Assembly (NCBI GenBank): GCA_021397835.1
Contig: JAJFZO010000433.1
Coordinates: 1,364,001 to 1,428,000, forward strand
DNA from: Moringa oleifera
Lineage: Eukaryota > Streptophyta > Magnoliopsida > Brassicales > Moringaceae
Reading direction: 5' to 3'
DNA: 64,000 nt
Position 1 is the stretch's first letter. Each line of letters begins with the position of its first letter. Below, in pieces: positions 25,264-38,031 of the stretch. Under the pieces are notes generated by a model. The model was not told the DNA's origin. It did no database searches and was given only the letters and a program-made list of their open reading frames with translations. The position numbers were made by a program, and so were the translations under genes.

Positions 25264-28200
25264 TTCCTTTCAAATCCTGTTCTGATTTGGACGAGAGTGA
25301 TGCAAGCCGCTTGTGGTTTGGTCCTCTCCACGGAAATTCAGAGGCAGATGCCAGTCTCGTGTAGAATCAGAACATGCTGATCTTTGGGAGGCAACTGGAC
25401 CATGGCGGACAAAGAACAACAGACAAAAAAAGTCTTCCTTTGTTACACCATGGATTACATGACACAAGCCCACGCCCATTGAGCGGCGCGTGAATGTAAA
25501 GCCTGAATATTTGGCTAAAATACATAAATCAAATTATGAAAACTTAGAATTTTATTGGTCCAAATATAAATTATTTTTGATTTAACATGATCTTCATTAG
25601 AAACAATAGATATCCAAAATAAGTGTGAAACACTAATTTTAAATTTGAGAAAATAAAAATGTTTTCCCACTGTTTATATTAATATCAAATATCAATGTAG
25701 AGTATATTTATTAAATATTTTATTATGAATCTAATTTATATTAAAAATATGATAAACATTAAAAACTTTAAAAAATATGCACTTTATAATTTGAATAATA
25801 AAATATTGATTGATTCATAATACTTCAATTTATATTTTAATTTAAATATATATAAAAAAAATTAAAAATATTTATATAATTAAAATATCTCAAAATAAAT
25901 TATATATTCAAATCAATTCGGTCCATTATTTAAATTTAAATAATTTTTAATTTATAAATTATTTGTTATAGATTATTAATGATATAAAATTAAAATATAT
26001 ATTTTTAATTTTTAAAAAAATTAAATTAAATTTTATTATATAAAATTTTTAATTTAAATACTCTTTAATTTTTTAAATTGTTAATAATTTAAAACGTTGA
26101 CATTACAATTTAATAGTTTTATTTGAAACATTTTAAAATTTATATATATAATATGAAATATTAATTCAAATTTTTATTTAAAATTTTTAATATATTTTAA
26201 AATAATCCCATAAGCCGTTTTAATATTAAATGCAAAGATCAAATGAATTGTAAACTCTAGATGTTTTTAAATTTAACTCTACATCAATCAAGTTCATACC
26301 AAAAATAGAGTGAACTTTTTACGCATCACTCTTTAACTTTATTATATGAAAATGCATTTAATGATAATTATCTTTAATAGATTTTCAATTATTAAATATA
26401 TATAGATAATTTTATCACCAAATATCTTGCAATGATCTTATTAAATTTTATTTTTTAGGTAAATATAAAATAATTTTAAATTGTACGTGTTTTTAATTTG
26501 AACTCAGAAGTATTAATTAATTTCGTTGTCTCTCCAAATATTTTAATTTATTTTGATATAAATTTTAACTTAATTTATTATAAAAAATTAGTAATTTTTT
26601 TGCTGTCAAAATATTTTATATATATTTTAAATTCAATTTAAATCTATATTTTTAAATTTGAATATTTCACTCTGATGAAGTTTTTTAATTTTTGATAATA
26701 TAAAATTTTAAACAAAAATTTTTAATACTAAAAATTTGTTTGAATCTTTTGTAATTATAGTTTGGAACATTTTTTTACATGAAAATTTTAAGTCGTAGTT
26801 TATTACATAAATTTTTGATATTGAATATTTTTAATTTTAAAATTTTTTCATAAAATTTAAATTTTAAAATATATTATTAAATAAATCTGTATTAAGTTTA
26901 TATTAAAAATATATAATTTAATTTTTTATATTTTTATCTCATTTTAAATCGCTAATCTCAAATATCGTATTTAAACATCATTTATTTTCTCATCTAAAAA
27001 TAGTGAGACAATAATCATTAATTTTATTTAAATTCAATTATGTCCAATAAAAGAATATTTGATTGGGTGGTGTATTACACGTGCCTGAAGCAGTGCGTGA
27101 TTCTTGAAAACAGAATTCCCTCTCATACGTGGGCCTTATTCTGCAGTTTCAATATGGCCATAAGACATTGTAGTCTACTGCGCACCAACCTGACCCGCCC
27201 AAGGCCAGCAAGCCAAATTTTTTTTGGTGATCATATTATTTTATTTTTATTAATTTTAAATAAAAATAAATAAAATAAATATACATTTACAATTTAAAAT
27301 TTTATTTTTAATTAAATTTTAATTTTTAAAACATGTTTAAATAAATTTTAATTTATTAATTTTATCTGAATTAGATTTTCATTCAAAAAAATTATACAAA
27401 TTTAATAATTTTTTTTATTAAAATAACTAAAAACTACTCAAATAGATTTTACTTATTCTTAAATTTTTTAAAAAAAATTTGCAAATTTTACTAATTAACT
27501 ATTTTTTATAAAATTTTTAAAATTTTGATAATATATTTTTTTTAAAAAATATTTTCAGTATTTAAAAAATTTTAAAATTTTTTATGATGATAATATGAAT
27601 ATATTTTTTATATGTGAAAAATTATAAGTTAAAATTTTATAAAAAATATCTCCAATATATATATATTTAATATTAAAAATTTTTAAATAAAATTTAATTT
27701 AAATAAAATTAAAATATTAAAATTTATTTGAACACGTTTTTAAAATAAATATTTGATTAAAGAGAGAATAAAACTTAAAGTTTAAAATGATATTCACTCA
27801 AATAAATATTAAAAAACTTTAAATTATTTTTTAAAACATTATATCATAATATTTATAAAATTGATTGTATATTTAATTTTAATTTAATTCAATTAAATAT
27901 TAACCTAAATAATTATAAAATATTAAAAATATTTTTATTATTAAAATACTTAAAAAATAACTCAAAATTCATCATTAATTTTGAAGTAATTATACCTATT
28001 TTTAATAAATTTTAAACTTTATTAACATAAATTTTTTAAAAAATATTTTAAATACACAATTTTTAATTTTTTTGTCACCATAATTTAAATAGTTTTAATA
28101 TATGTGCAAAAATTTAAAATTAAATTTATTATATATTTTTAATTTAAATATTTTCAAATTTTTAATAAAATTTAAATTAAACCGAAAGAAAAGATAAAAT

Positions 28201-28318
28201 ATACAATTGATTCAATGTAAAGTAAAATACAGGTGTAATTTTATATATTTATTCTCAAAATAATAAAATAAAATATTATTTATTTATTTGTTGCATCCCT
28301 GTTTGTGAAAACTATCAT
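25264..28318. other. Extremely AT-rich gene-free tract
   Basis: The first ~240 bp is the GC-richer 5' flank of mevalonate kinase. From about 25500 to 28290 the sequence is almost wholly A/T, with short islands of normal composition only at about 26200-26300 and 27045-27225. No coding-like frame, transposon domain or clear terminal repeats are visible. It could act as a matrix-attachment-type spacer, but that is speculation. Confidence 0.6.
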
Positions 28319-31300
28319 TCACAAGTCTGCTGGAAATTCCATTTCAGATGCATAACTTGCTGCAGCAATTCCAATCTGTTCTTTGAGAGCTCCATAAAGA
28401 GTTTCAACAAGATCCAGCAGGAACCTGTCTGAACCATGCTTAGCCACTAATGAAACTGCAACAGGAAGGTCATCGTGCAGGCCGAGAGGTATGTTGACCT
28501 GCAGATTGACCCATAGAAGCAGATAAGAAATGGAATGGTGTTGTACAAATTCGCAAGACAGAGAAGTCAGGGAAAGAACGAACCTGACAAAATCCAGATA
28601 CTCCGGCAATGGAGAGCAAGCTGAAGGCCCTGGCACGAAAGATTTCCAGCTTGGTTGCATCTGTTTGTAGCTTCGGTGGAGGTCCTGGAACAGTCGGGAC
28701 AGCCAGGATGCCATTCTCCTGGAGTACAATATTTTCAGACAAGAAAAGAATTATCAACAGTTATCATGTATAAAATCCAAGTTATAAATTTTAATTGTGG
28801 AATCAAGGGCTTATGAAGCACGTAGAGAGACTGAGGCAGAGGGTACCCCAAGCAAAGCAGTGAGAGCCAGTTGAAGCTCATGCTTAATGGAGTGGCAGAC
28901 ATCAATGTTTTCCCCTGTTGTTCTAATAGCTTCCCATATGCGTTCTGATATTCCTGGACCTAAATCAGGTTTCACTGAACTGACCCATTCACCATGGTTA
29001 CTCTTGAATTCATACCTATGCTTTCAGACAGCAACCAAATAATCAAATCAGAGTTATCATTTGGGTTCAACTAGAAATCTCAGGAGTTGTTTTGTACCTT
29101 TGAAGCAGGCGCATGGAACTTGAAAGGGCTGCCAGGGATGGTATGTTATACTCTTGACCTTTGATCTCTTTATTCATGAAGTGCTTCAGACTCGGAACTT
29201 TTTCTGCAACATAGTCCCCAAGTATGACATGCTTTACGATATGACCTATACGACAGTCAGCAACAGAATGATGTAAATGCAGAAGCACGTTTCAGAGAGC
29301 ATTTCTTAGTAGCCAAGTTTCATCCTGTTATTGCGTCCTGGAAGGAAGATTAATGGACAACAGAGGAATCTGAATGTGAAATTACTCACCCCCGTATAAT
29401 TTCTCCACTGATTTAATAAGAACTTGAGTCGTTAGATCACTAGGGATGGTTGAGAGCTGGAAACAGTCCTCAGGAATGATTATCTGACTAGGAGTGGAAG
29501 AATTCTTTTCAGGCAACTGCAGTAGAACACGTCCAATCTCATTCAAAAGCCCAGGATCCCTGGCAAACCATCCTGGATGAGGTGCAGTCAGAAAAGTGAA
29601 CTGTAAACTTAAGAATTCTGGCATATCATTAAGTTTTCTATTCATCCAGGAGCTAATTTTTCTTCTAACATTCATGAAATTCAAATATTTTAATAATGTC
29701 ATAGTCTTGATGGTTCCTTACCCACGGTATCGAAACTCTGTGCCATAGGAATAACTCCAGCATTTGACACAGCCCCATGTGAAGCCCGAAAACCAAATAT
29801 ACCACAGTATGATGCAGGGACTCTTACACTTCCTCCAGTGTCAGTTCCTGTAGTGATAGACAACATTTGACCTCGATAATCAAAGAAAACCCAAGAAATG
29901 GCAAGAAATTATTCGAGAAGGAACTCACCGAGGGAGAAATCTACGAGCTTTGCACCTACTGCAACAGCAGATCCGCTAGAAGATCCACCAGGTACCCTAT
30001 CAGGTGCACAAGGGTTTGTGGGTGTTCCGTAATGTATATTTTCTCCATTTATACTGCGAAACATGTATTGTTAAGTTCTCGAGTTATACAGATTCAAAAA
30101 GAACAGTGTGATCATTTTAACTATATCACGAGCCTCAGAATCATCTGAAGAATCAAAACGGCAGCTTAGAATTTAAATAAGTGATACAGTCTTCCTTTTC
30201 AGGCATCCTGGATCCACATACCTATTGTTCAGAAGGCTTGACCAGAGATAAATGGAGAGCTGATGCAAATTATTAAACTCCTTTCAGCGAAAAGACATAG
30301 ATGATGGATAGCAGAAACAAGTCATCATTCGGCTGCCATACCCAAATTGGTGGCATTATCATTTCATCCATTGATCACTGAAAGCTACAATGTGACTGAC
30401 TTTATCAAACAATCACCTATATATACACCAGCTAAACCCCCATGATCTCCTAGGAAGTTCTTTATTCTATAAGAATTACGCATACAGTTCACTCCAAGCA
30501 GATGGTATAATGTTTCTGAATCATTTTGCCCAATCCAGTAGAATAACATAAATTGAAACTTTGCAAGAAATAATATGAGTATTGTATTAAATACTGTAAG
30601 TTCTTATATGGGAAATTGATGGAAATGCTAACCTGTATGCCATTTCATCCATCACGGTTTTACCAACAAATGTGGCACCTGCCTTTAAGAGAGCCAAAAC
30701 AGCAGGAGCAGTTGATGTAGCAGCTGGATGAGTCCTTGTCCAATCAGGGTTTCCAAACCCAGTCACATATCCATCCACATCAAAACTGTCTCCAAATTTC
30801 CAGTAAGAAATATCAAGAACAAACTTGTTCTCAATGGAAAAAAACAACAAAAGAGAAAAACCAAGAACTGAACTTAAATGTAATTTATCCAAACAAACAC
30901 AAAATCAGAGGGTCCTTGGGAGGATATAGATGGAACCTAACAGTTGAAAATTGAATTTGTGCTGGAGTTTTAGTCTGTCAACATAACAAACAATGATATA
31001 CATACACTTCCAGAAGAATGCCAATGGAACCAAGGGCTGAAACTGGTGTATAAATCAACATATTCACACAGACAGGCACAAACATGCAAGCCCACAATTG
31101 AAGTAGGGGCCAGGAAAGCGAGCAGACACATATGAAGCTATGTTTCAAGAATATAGACAAAACCCAATAGCTGAAAGTGGCAAATGAAGTAAAAAATAGT
31201 TGATGAGGCATCATATTTTGGATTATCATCTACCCATTGTAAGAAAGAGAGTATATCAGGAAAAGAAACAAACAACTGGTAAGCAGTATATTAATATGAA

Positions 31301-31475
31301 TTTCTTTCAAGAAAAAACAGCATTATTAGCTGAAGAAAAAGGGGAAGATGAAGTCGAGACTGTACATGTCCTTGACAGCAAAAGTGAGTCCACTTAACGG
31401 AAGTCGACCAGGTGAAGAGCTCGAATCCATGGTGAATTTCTCCATGAAAGCTCCAAAATCTGGGTCTGTTGCCAT
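28319..31475 (-). CDS. AMI1: Amidase, AMI1-type indole-3-acetamide hydrolase (442 aa)
   Basis: Amidase-signature hydrolase; the plant AMI1 group converts indole-3-acetamide to auxin (IAA). Nine exons: 31475-31366, 30785-30633, 30053-29929, 29847-29722, 29572-29390, 29245-29098, 29015-28847, 28718-28584, 28498-28319, with consistent phases totalling 443 codons. The Ser-cisSer-Lys triad is visible: Lys in [10 protein letters not shown] (residue ~35), the cis-Ser in [20 protein letters not shown], and the nucleophile in [16 protein letters not shown]. Further family blocks are [41 protein letters not shown]-like HYGTPTNP, and [16 protein letters not shown]. The short N-terminus without a membrane anchor fits AMI1 rather than the longer FAAH or Toc64-type amidases. 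All key residues are intact. Substrate assignment rests on family resemblance. Confidence 0.9.
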
Positions 31476-32199
31476 TCTACAACTGTTTCTGGGTGTCCCA
31501 ACGAGAAGCTGTTCTGAGTTTTCAAACAGAGTAGTGATTCTGCCAAGATTGCCTTTTTTACCAGTTGAAAGGGTTCAACAGTGTTGCTTTGACTTTCTTG
31601 CTCGTACCACTTTGATCAAGCTGCTTCCACGGCTAGTTAACAATGATGAAGCTGATAATTTGACGACGGATAGATGAATCCTCCGACTGTCGCAGAAAGC
31701 ATGAAGTATAAGGACCTAGTTATCCTTTGATTTGTCAGGAGCTGAGAGGGAGAGGATAATCTATAGGGGCAAAAACGGGAATAAAACTGAGGTTATGAAG
31801 GAACCAGCCAACCAGAGCCACACAACACAGAGAGGGCATGGGTTCACGCTGGTGAAGTTACAAATTTGAGACAGCATCCCTTGCAAGAAAATCCTTATAA
31901 TCTACCAGAATATGGTAATCATGGGAAGCAACTTCAGTCCATGCATCATTACTGAATGTTCTATATCCAATAAACTCACAAAATTGCTCTCCTTTGTCAT
32001 TATCTATTAGTTAATCAAACATGAACACTCTAGCAAACTCAATAATTTCTCAGGATCTGCTGGAAACCACAGGAGTTTAAGCACAGTCATGGGTGTGTCT
32101 TGTCCCGCCTCAAGGAACAAAGCACCAAGAGAACTGGTTATGAGGTGCTAATTGATAAGAAAACAATGGAAAGACAACTTCACATTAGAAAGGAAGTTG
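31476..32199. other. Intergenic between amidase start and RING gene end
   Basis: Holds the amidase 5' leader/promoter on the left and the RING-gene 3' UTR on the right. No additional gene or repeat is recognised. Confidence 0.5.
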
Positions 32200-34857
32200 T
32201 CAATCAGTTTCATCAGAATCCTCATCAAAGATATACAGGTGTGGCATTACAGGTGTGTACTCGTTAGATTCTCCTTCTATGGTGGTTCCTCTAGGTGTGT
32301 TCCAACCTAAGCGCTGCATGTAAACTGCATCATAAGCTTCAATGTTCAAACCAGAAGCAAGAAATAGCTCCAACTCATTCACAAAATGGTCTGTCCTTGC
32401 CATTAGGAAAGGCCTCGCTGCATCAGAGACTAAAGCCTTGAATTCTTCTTGTTTTGCTTCGGGTGTTTTCATTTGATGTTTGTGTTCCTTCCTAGAAAAG
32501 AAAACGCAAATTCAACATGAATCCACGAACATCTAAAAGTACCCAAGAGATCAGAGCATGTGTTGAGTTGAGAACTCATAGCACTAGGAACCTAACATGC
32601 AATGGTAATTAGTATTACTTTTTCTGGAATGAGTCAACCACACCAAGTATGTGATGTGTGATGATATCAACATCTTCTTCCTACACAATGAAGTAGAAGC
32701 AAGAAAGTCAATCATAGCAGTGAACCAGATAGAAAATACAGTAGTAAAGTATGACTTGAGTAGCAGTGTCAATAATTCTATAGAGTACATGTCACACCCT
32801 AAAGTTTAATGAGGCAACTTTTTGTGCAAAGTACCCAGGAAATATAGGAGTTACCATGAAGGAAATTTTGGTTGATAACAACCCACGCCCTATAAGAGCT
32901 TGTTTGATACAAATGCAAGGAGGTATTTAACTAGCCACTCAAGATTAATGCCATGAAGATGCAGGGAAAAAAATTCGACCTTGGGTTGCAAGATGCCATT
33001 ATCATTTATAAGAGTGATTTTGCCAGTAAGAGCAAGGCTTTTTGGGTTTGCCTTGCTGAAGAAAGCTTCAAAAATACCAAGGTACAAATCCAGTCAAAAT
33101 AGAAGTTTCCTGTACTGTATCACACCATCCACAGAAACAGAACCACAGGAGAACTTCGAGCCAGCACTAGAAGCCATTTTATAAAACCAGAAGAGTGATT
33201 TTCATAAGGGCTAGAACTGATTATTTATTGAATAACACAAGAATTCCAACGGGTGGCATTTGTTTCATTTCATATCATGGATCATGTCAAAGGTCAATAT
33301 GGAAGATGATGACATCAATGTCAATTGCCGCAATTAAATGCAATTAAGGGGGAGAAACCAAGTAAAACAGACCTGAGTTAGAGCTTGAATTTCCCTTTTC
33401 AACCAATTTAGAAGCCATTGATTCGACTGAAGATACTTATGGGATTTCCAATACCGTGATACGTCAAATATGTCATTAAGGATACCTGATCAAACACATA
33501 AGTTTCTGAGTACCATTTAAATAGTGAAGTTGTTTCAAGAAATAAAAAAGTGCAGCACGGAGAACAATGAAGCATTTAAATGAAATAAGAGTAATACCTG
33601 GTTCTGTGTAATAGCATTGTAACCTATATTTGTGTGCTTTTGAAAGAATAGAACTGCCAGGATGATGAAGGTAATGTAAGTTAAGACATCTCTAGATATA
33701 AATGCGAGCTTGAATGTTGAAATCAACAGATGAAGATACCTAGGCCCAAAAATCTGATTGACATAATGCCGTTCAAAAGAATTTCCATCATATCCATGGA
33801 TGACCGAAAAATTTTCTGTCTGCAATTCCAATACATAACACCATCAGTGATAATTCCTCAAAAGTCGAAAACCTTGTAGGGGACAAGAAATAAGCATTGC
33901 ATCATAATATGGAAGATTATTAGAATGAAGCAAACCTTACACAGAGGACATTTTACAGAAGAAAGTGGCAAAGAACGTTTGCTGGCAATCACTTTAGTCC
34001 AATGTACAATGCAGTTGTAACAAAACTTATCTGCAACACAAGAATGTAATCGGAAGCCTAAATAAGAAGACCAAAAAAGACTCTGATTAATAGAACTAGA
34101 CCTGGCAATGTCACTATTCTGTAAAGATGAATAAACCTTAAAATGTAAATTTCACTTAATTTTTGCTAATTTTCCGCCAACAGGTATGATTCGTTCATCT
34201 TTTATCATGTAGGAACCTTCTTTGGCTATTAGAACGGCTTTCCAAGATCATTATACCCAGTTAAGGTTATAAGTTTCTCTTCAAAAATATTTTTTTTGCG
34301 GCGTCTTTGGAATGCTAAGCAAACACATATAACAAATGAGGATGTTCTGTACTTCATTGAACTTGCAATGAGTATACTATACAGATTACTTTGAGACTTA
34401 ACAAAATAACGTTTCGAAGCTTCTCTATTCACATAATTCATCATCAGTTAGCACAACTGATGAACTAATCTCATCATCAAGAAACCGTACAAGCAACACC
34501 ACACCAATAGCTGATGCCAAAAGACATCTTTTACAGTTTTTGCATGAAGGGTCTGTTTGTATCACATAATTCGAAAGCACTGAAATCATCAAATCGAGCC
34601 AAAAGCATAAACTTTGTCGATGGGATGCCAATAAATTAAAAGAAACAAAAGGACTATGAAAACCCAATTATCCCTTTTCTTTTCCCATAGTTTCATTTGC
34701 AGAGAAAGATAGAGCGAGAGAGCGTACGGAAACATATGTCGAGATAGGAGCCTCGAACCATGGGGGCGAGGCATATGGGACACGGGTCTGAATCCTGTGA
34801 CGAGCAGGATCCGCTCTGTTTAAGTTCTTCCTCGTTCATTTTCTGTTTCCTCTCCAT
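32200..34857 (-). CDS. RING-finger protein, Topors-like E3 ligase type (275 aa)
   Basis: Seven exons: 34857-34728, 34030-33936, 33819-33740, 33653-33598, 33485-33373, 32680-32619, 32491-32200 (130, 95, 80, 56, 113, 62, 292 nt; 276 codons with stop). The RING is near the N-terminus: DPCPICLAPMVRGSYLDICF, then HKFCYNCIVHWTKV and VKCPLCKTENFSVIHGYDG. This gives C-x2-C, C/H pairs and C-x2-C of the C3HC4 order and suggests an E2-binding ubiquitin ligase. A conserved basic/aromatic region follows (YRLQCYYTEPGILNDIFDVS, RYWKSHKYLQSNQWLLNWL), and an acidic C-terminus (YIFDEDSDETD). Exon 4 is only 56 nt; it was needed to keep frame and supplies SILSKAHKYRLQCYY. At the exon 2 donor, two positions 3 nt apart are possible (with or without Lys after CPLC). 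Substrate unknown. Confidence 0.82.
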
Positions 34858-36294
34858 CACCTCTCAGCTCCACCCTACTCAGCATACAAATGCCATGCCG
34901 TTCCCCGTTAACGCCACATGGAACTAATACGGTACCGTTTTGACCGAAGTTACAGGCAAAAGAAAAGGTGTCATCCTTCAAAATATTTGTGTGAATGTTT
35001 CGCTCTGATTCTTGCTTTTTTTACTGATTCACATAATGTGTTGTAGGTTCACAAAATGTTTCAATTCATCTTGATAGGATTTAGATGAAGCTGTTGTGCA
35101 TTCATTCAGGATTCAATAGTCTCATAGTATTGTAATGGTCAAATCTTGAGAAACTTTATTGCCTGCGTAAATAAACCTGTTTATCATTTTCATTCAGTCC
35201 TCAATCCCTGCTTGTGGTCCCAAGAGCTTGTTAGGATTACAACCATGGAGATAGAACTGCTTGGCTATGAGGGGATACCATAGTTTTAAAGCTCATCACT
35301 GAGAAGGAGAAGCAAGCTGCATATCGAAGTTACAAACTAAATTCATCTGACAACACTTCTTATGGAGTCCTGGCAAGGTTCTGAAGATGAAGTTAGTAAG
35401 AACCAACAACTGCCTTCCATGGATGATGCTTAGGCTGAAAGAAGGCACAGTAAACTGTAAAGGGTACTTTATGGACCAGTGGAGACACTGCTTGAAGGGC
35501 AGGCCTGATTTTGACCTCTCAAACACTTGAGGAAAGCACAACTATAACAGATGACTTAAGCATTCAGGCAGTTTGAGTTTCACTCAATCCAGGATTGAAG
35601 TTTAAACATATTCAGAGAGCAGTTGTCTGCACAGAATTGCAACAACTCATGGTGCCAAATTTCAGAGGCAATGAAATTTTTGGTTGCAGTCTACTCATGC
35701 GCACTATAGTGAAACCTTATAGGAGAATTTCTTAAACGGAAAATGTCATCCATGATTAAAAATTATTCAACATCACCATTTCATATGGTAAGCTCCTCTT
35801 GGAGCTCTGAAAAACTCTAAATACTGTTCTATTTCAACATAATAAAAGGACAGATCTTTATTACATAGAAGAAAAAGGAAAGGAAAACTCATTGAAACAT
35901 TGCTTCAAAACATTGCTGTGAATCTCTTTATTGTCAGAGGATAAGTATGTTACCATCTCTCCTTGTTGTAAATGAAGATATACTCTCTGATTCCCCTGCA
36001 CTGACCTGCACATTGAGGAAAGACGGTTATGATTTGCAAGTTTACATGACAGATTGTCCCGGTTGAAACAATACCATACCATCTTTTATTTTCTTTTCTG
36101 TTTCTGTTGAAGGAGAACAAGGAACTGATGAGATTTGACAGATGCTAGATACACAAGTATTTCATAAAAGACCTAAACAATATCCATATAAAAACAGAAC
36201 AAAATTTTCTCTTAAATTATTCCAGGATATATCATCACACTATTTTTCATCCCTTTAAATTTTGTTTCCTTACCTTGCAATCTCTAAGATATTG
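34858..36294. other. Intergenic; no confident gene
   Basis: The left ~150 bp is the RING-gene promoter/leader. Small minus-strand frames at about 35300-35540 and 35860-36080 have no recognisable motif. The latter could be a downstream exon or UTR of the B3-like gene, but I cannot support it. Confidence 0.4.
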
Positions 36295-36840
36295 CTAGTC
36301 CATCGAAGGCACATACAGAACTGAGAAATCATATTTGTTAACACTTTTGCTACCAGACCAGCGCAAACCAATAACTACCTTCCGACGGAGATTTCTTTTC
36401 TTAATAACATGCTTAAAAGGTTCGATAGAATAAAAGAACTTCTTCCTTGCCTCCTCCATATGAGCATGAGAATATCCAATCGTTCTTATGTTGCAAGCAG
36501 AGCACTTTACTTTGTTTTTCCGCCCGATATCAGGCACTGGTTCAAACCAGAAAGATTCTTTCTTTGCTAATTTCACCCTGTATGTCTCACTGGTATCAAC
36601 ATCATAAATTGATATATCAATAGGACACCATGAATCCAAAAGTTTACGACTATCCTCATCGAGGTTTGCTAGAATGTGCTCTTCAAGGCCTGTTGAAGGG
36701 GAAATCTTTAGGCTATCCCATCGTAAATGATCCAGTGTGAGCTTTATCCTGAATAGCCAAGGACTGCTATTCTCCAGGACACTGCTGCAGACCTCCTTCC
36801 CCTTCATGCTACCACGAACTTCTCCAGATACTCTTTGATC
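36295..36840 (-). CDS. B3-like DNA-binding domain protein (partial model)
   Basis: An uninterrupted minus-strand frame carries blocks resembling the plant B3 domain of the DUF313 type: WLFRIKLTLDHLRWDSL, the acidic SPSTGLEEHILANLDEDSRK, PIDISIYDVDTSETYRVKLA, FKHVIKKRNLRRKVVIGLRW and a terminal YDFSVLYVPSMD. The order matches that family (first strand, 'EEHI' segment, 'DVDT' strand, 'GD/VIGL-W' strand, 'FSVL' end). About 35 residues containing a Cys-x2-Cys (KCSACN) separate the middle and last blocks, longer than usual, and could include an unrecognised intron. The open frame extends to 36972 but that upstream part reads like a T-rich intron end, so the 5' end of the gene is not determined. 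It may be a pseudogene or a truncated copy. Confidence 0.4.
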   Translation of the reverse strand, partial: DQRVSGEVRGSMKGKEVCSSVLENSSPWLFRIKLTLDHLRWDSLKISPSTGLEEHILANLDEDSRKLLDSWCPIDISIYDVDTSETYRVKLAKKESFWFEPVPDIGRKNKVKCSACNIRTIGYSHAHMEEARKKFFYSIEPFKHVIKKRNLRRKVVIGLRWSGSKSVNKYDFSVLYVPSMD

Positions 36841-36972
36841 CTTCGATTTCATCATATTCATGTAAATAAACAAGAAAAAGAAGAAAATGGTGGATTTTTG
36901 AAGAAATCTAGCCAAAGCTCTGCCACATATTGCATATTTTTCCCATTCATAACTCACTCCGTTTACCTCCAA

Positions 36973-38031
36973 GAGCTTCGTCCACGTATAATTACCATAT
37001 ATGAAAGTTAATTTTCTTATTCATTATGAGGTGCAGTTATGTAGCAAGACAAATGTGGCAATGCTATTTACTGTTACCTGCTAGATTCAGTCATATCCAG
37101 CGGAGAAACAAACTTGTGGTTACTTGTCACCAAAATGAATTATATCCACGGTGTCTTCACTGTGATGGGAACACGTCAAGTGAGAATAAATAATGAAGTA
37201 CCGATTACAGTAAACAACAAAAATAATTTAAAGAAAATATGTATTAACATATATGTAAAATCATCTGGACAATAAGTAGGTTGCACATTTAAATACGTAT
37301 CAATGCTGAAAACGTAGCAGCTTCCTTAACTGATGGTTATTCAAAAAAGGAAACTCACACTTAAATTAAAATTTCAGCAGTATTTTTTTGCCAGAATTAT
37401 CACATGTTTGTGACATATTGTTGTTGTTACGTTACTGAATGCTTCATCTCTTATTTTATCATTTTTCCATCTTCTCAATGAATCCAAGCTGGATTTGAAT
37501 GTTAGTTTACCAGACTTTATGTATACGATAAACATTTGTCTTCTTTGCCAGAGGAACTACCAAATTTAGCATAATAGATTTTCATCCTAGTTCTTCTAAA
37601 GCCATATTAAAGGGGCTAAAGTATTTATTAATTTTGGCATTCCGCTACTGCTGCAACCATAGTTTTCAACTACAATGAGTTGAAGGATAAGAACATAATG
37701 TTTTTGGTGATATTCATCAAGAATAAGTGAAGCATCAAAAAGAAAGACTTATTCATGTACATTACGACTTTCCAGAAAGAAAAGATCTCTTATCTATGAT
37801 GCATTATTGTCGGTTAAGACACCTACAGATAGTGTTAGTATATATTAATGCAATAACTAGAAGGGTCGAGTTTGTGCAATCCTTTAGAGTAGAAAGCATA
37901 AAAAAGAAGACAAACTTTATTAGTTAAGGTCATCAACAGATTAAATTTCAAGAGAGATGCGACTGCCAGTTGAAAACCATAAAGGAAAAAAATAACATTT
38001 TTCAATGCTTCAAACTCACCAGCTTCATTTG
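36973..38031. other. Intergenic; no gene seen
   Basis: Moderately AT-rich sequence between the B3-like frame and the NPH3-gene stop codon. The right end (about 37840-38031) is probably the 3' UTR of the NPH3 gene. The open frames here lack family motifs. Confidence 0.45.

Noticed and set aside
27040..27273. 77-aa plus-strand frame in the AT-rich tract
   Set aside because: It lies in a small normal-composition island, has no motif and no plausible promoter or partner exons.
33535..33831. Minus-strand frame with hydrophobic segment in the RING gene
   Set aside because: It reads through exon 3, an intron and exon 4; the hydrophobic part is intron sequence.
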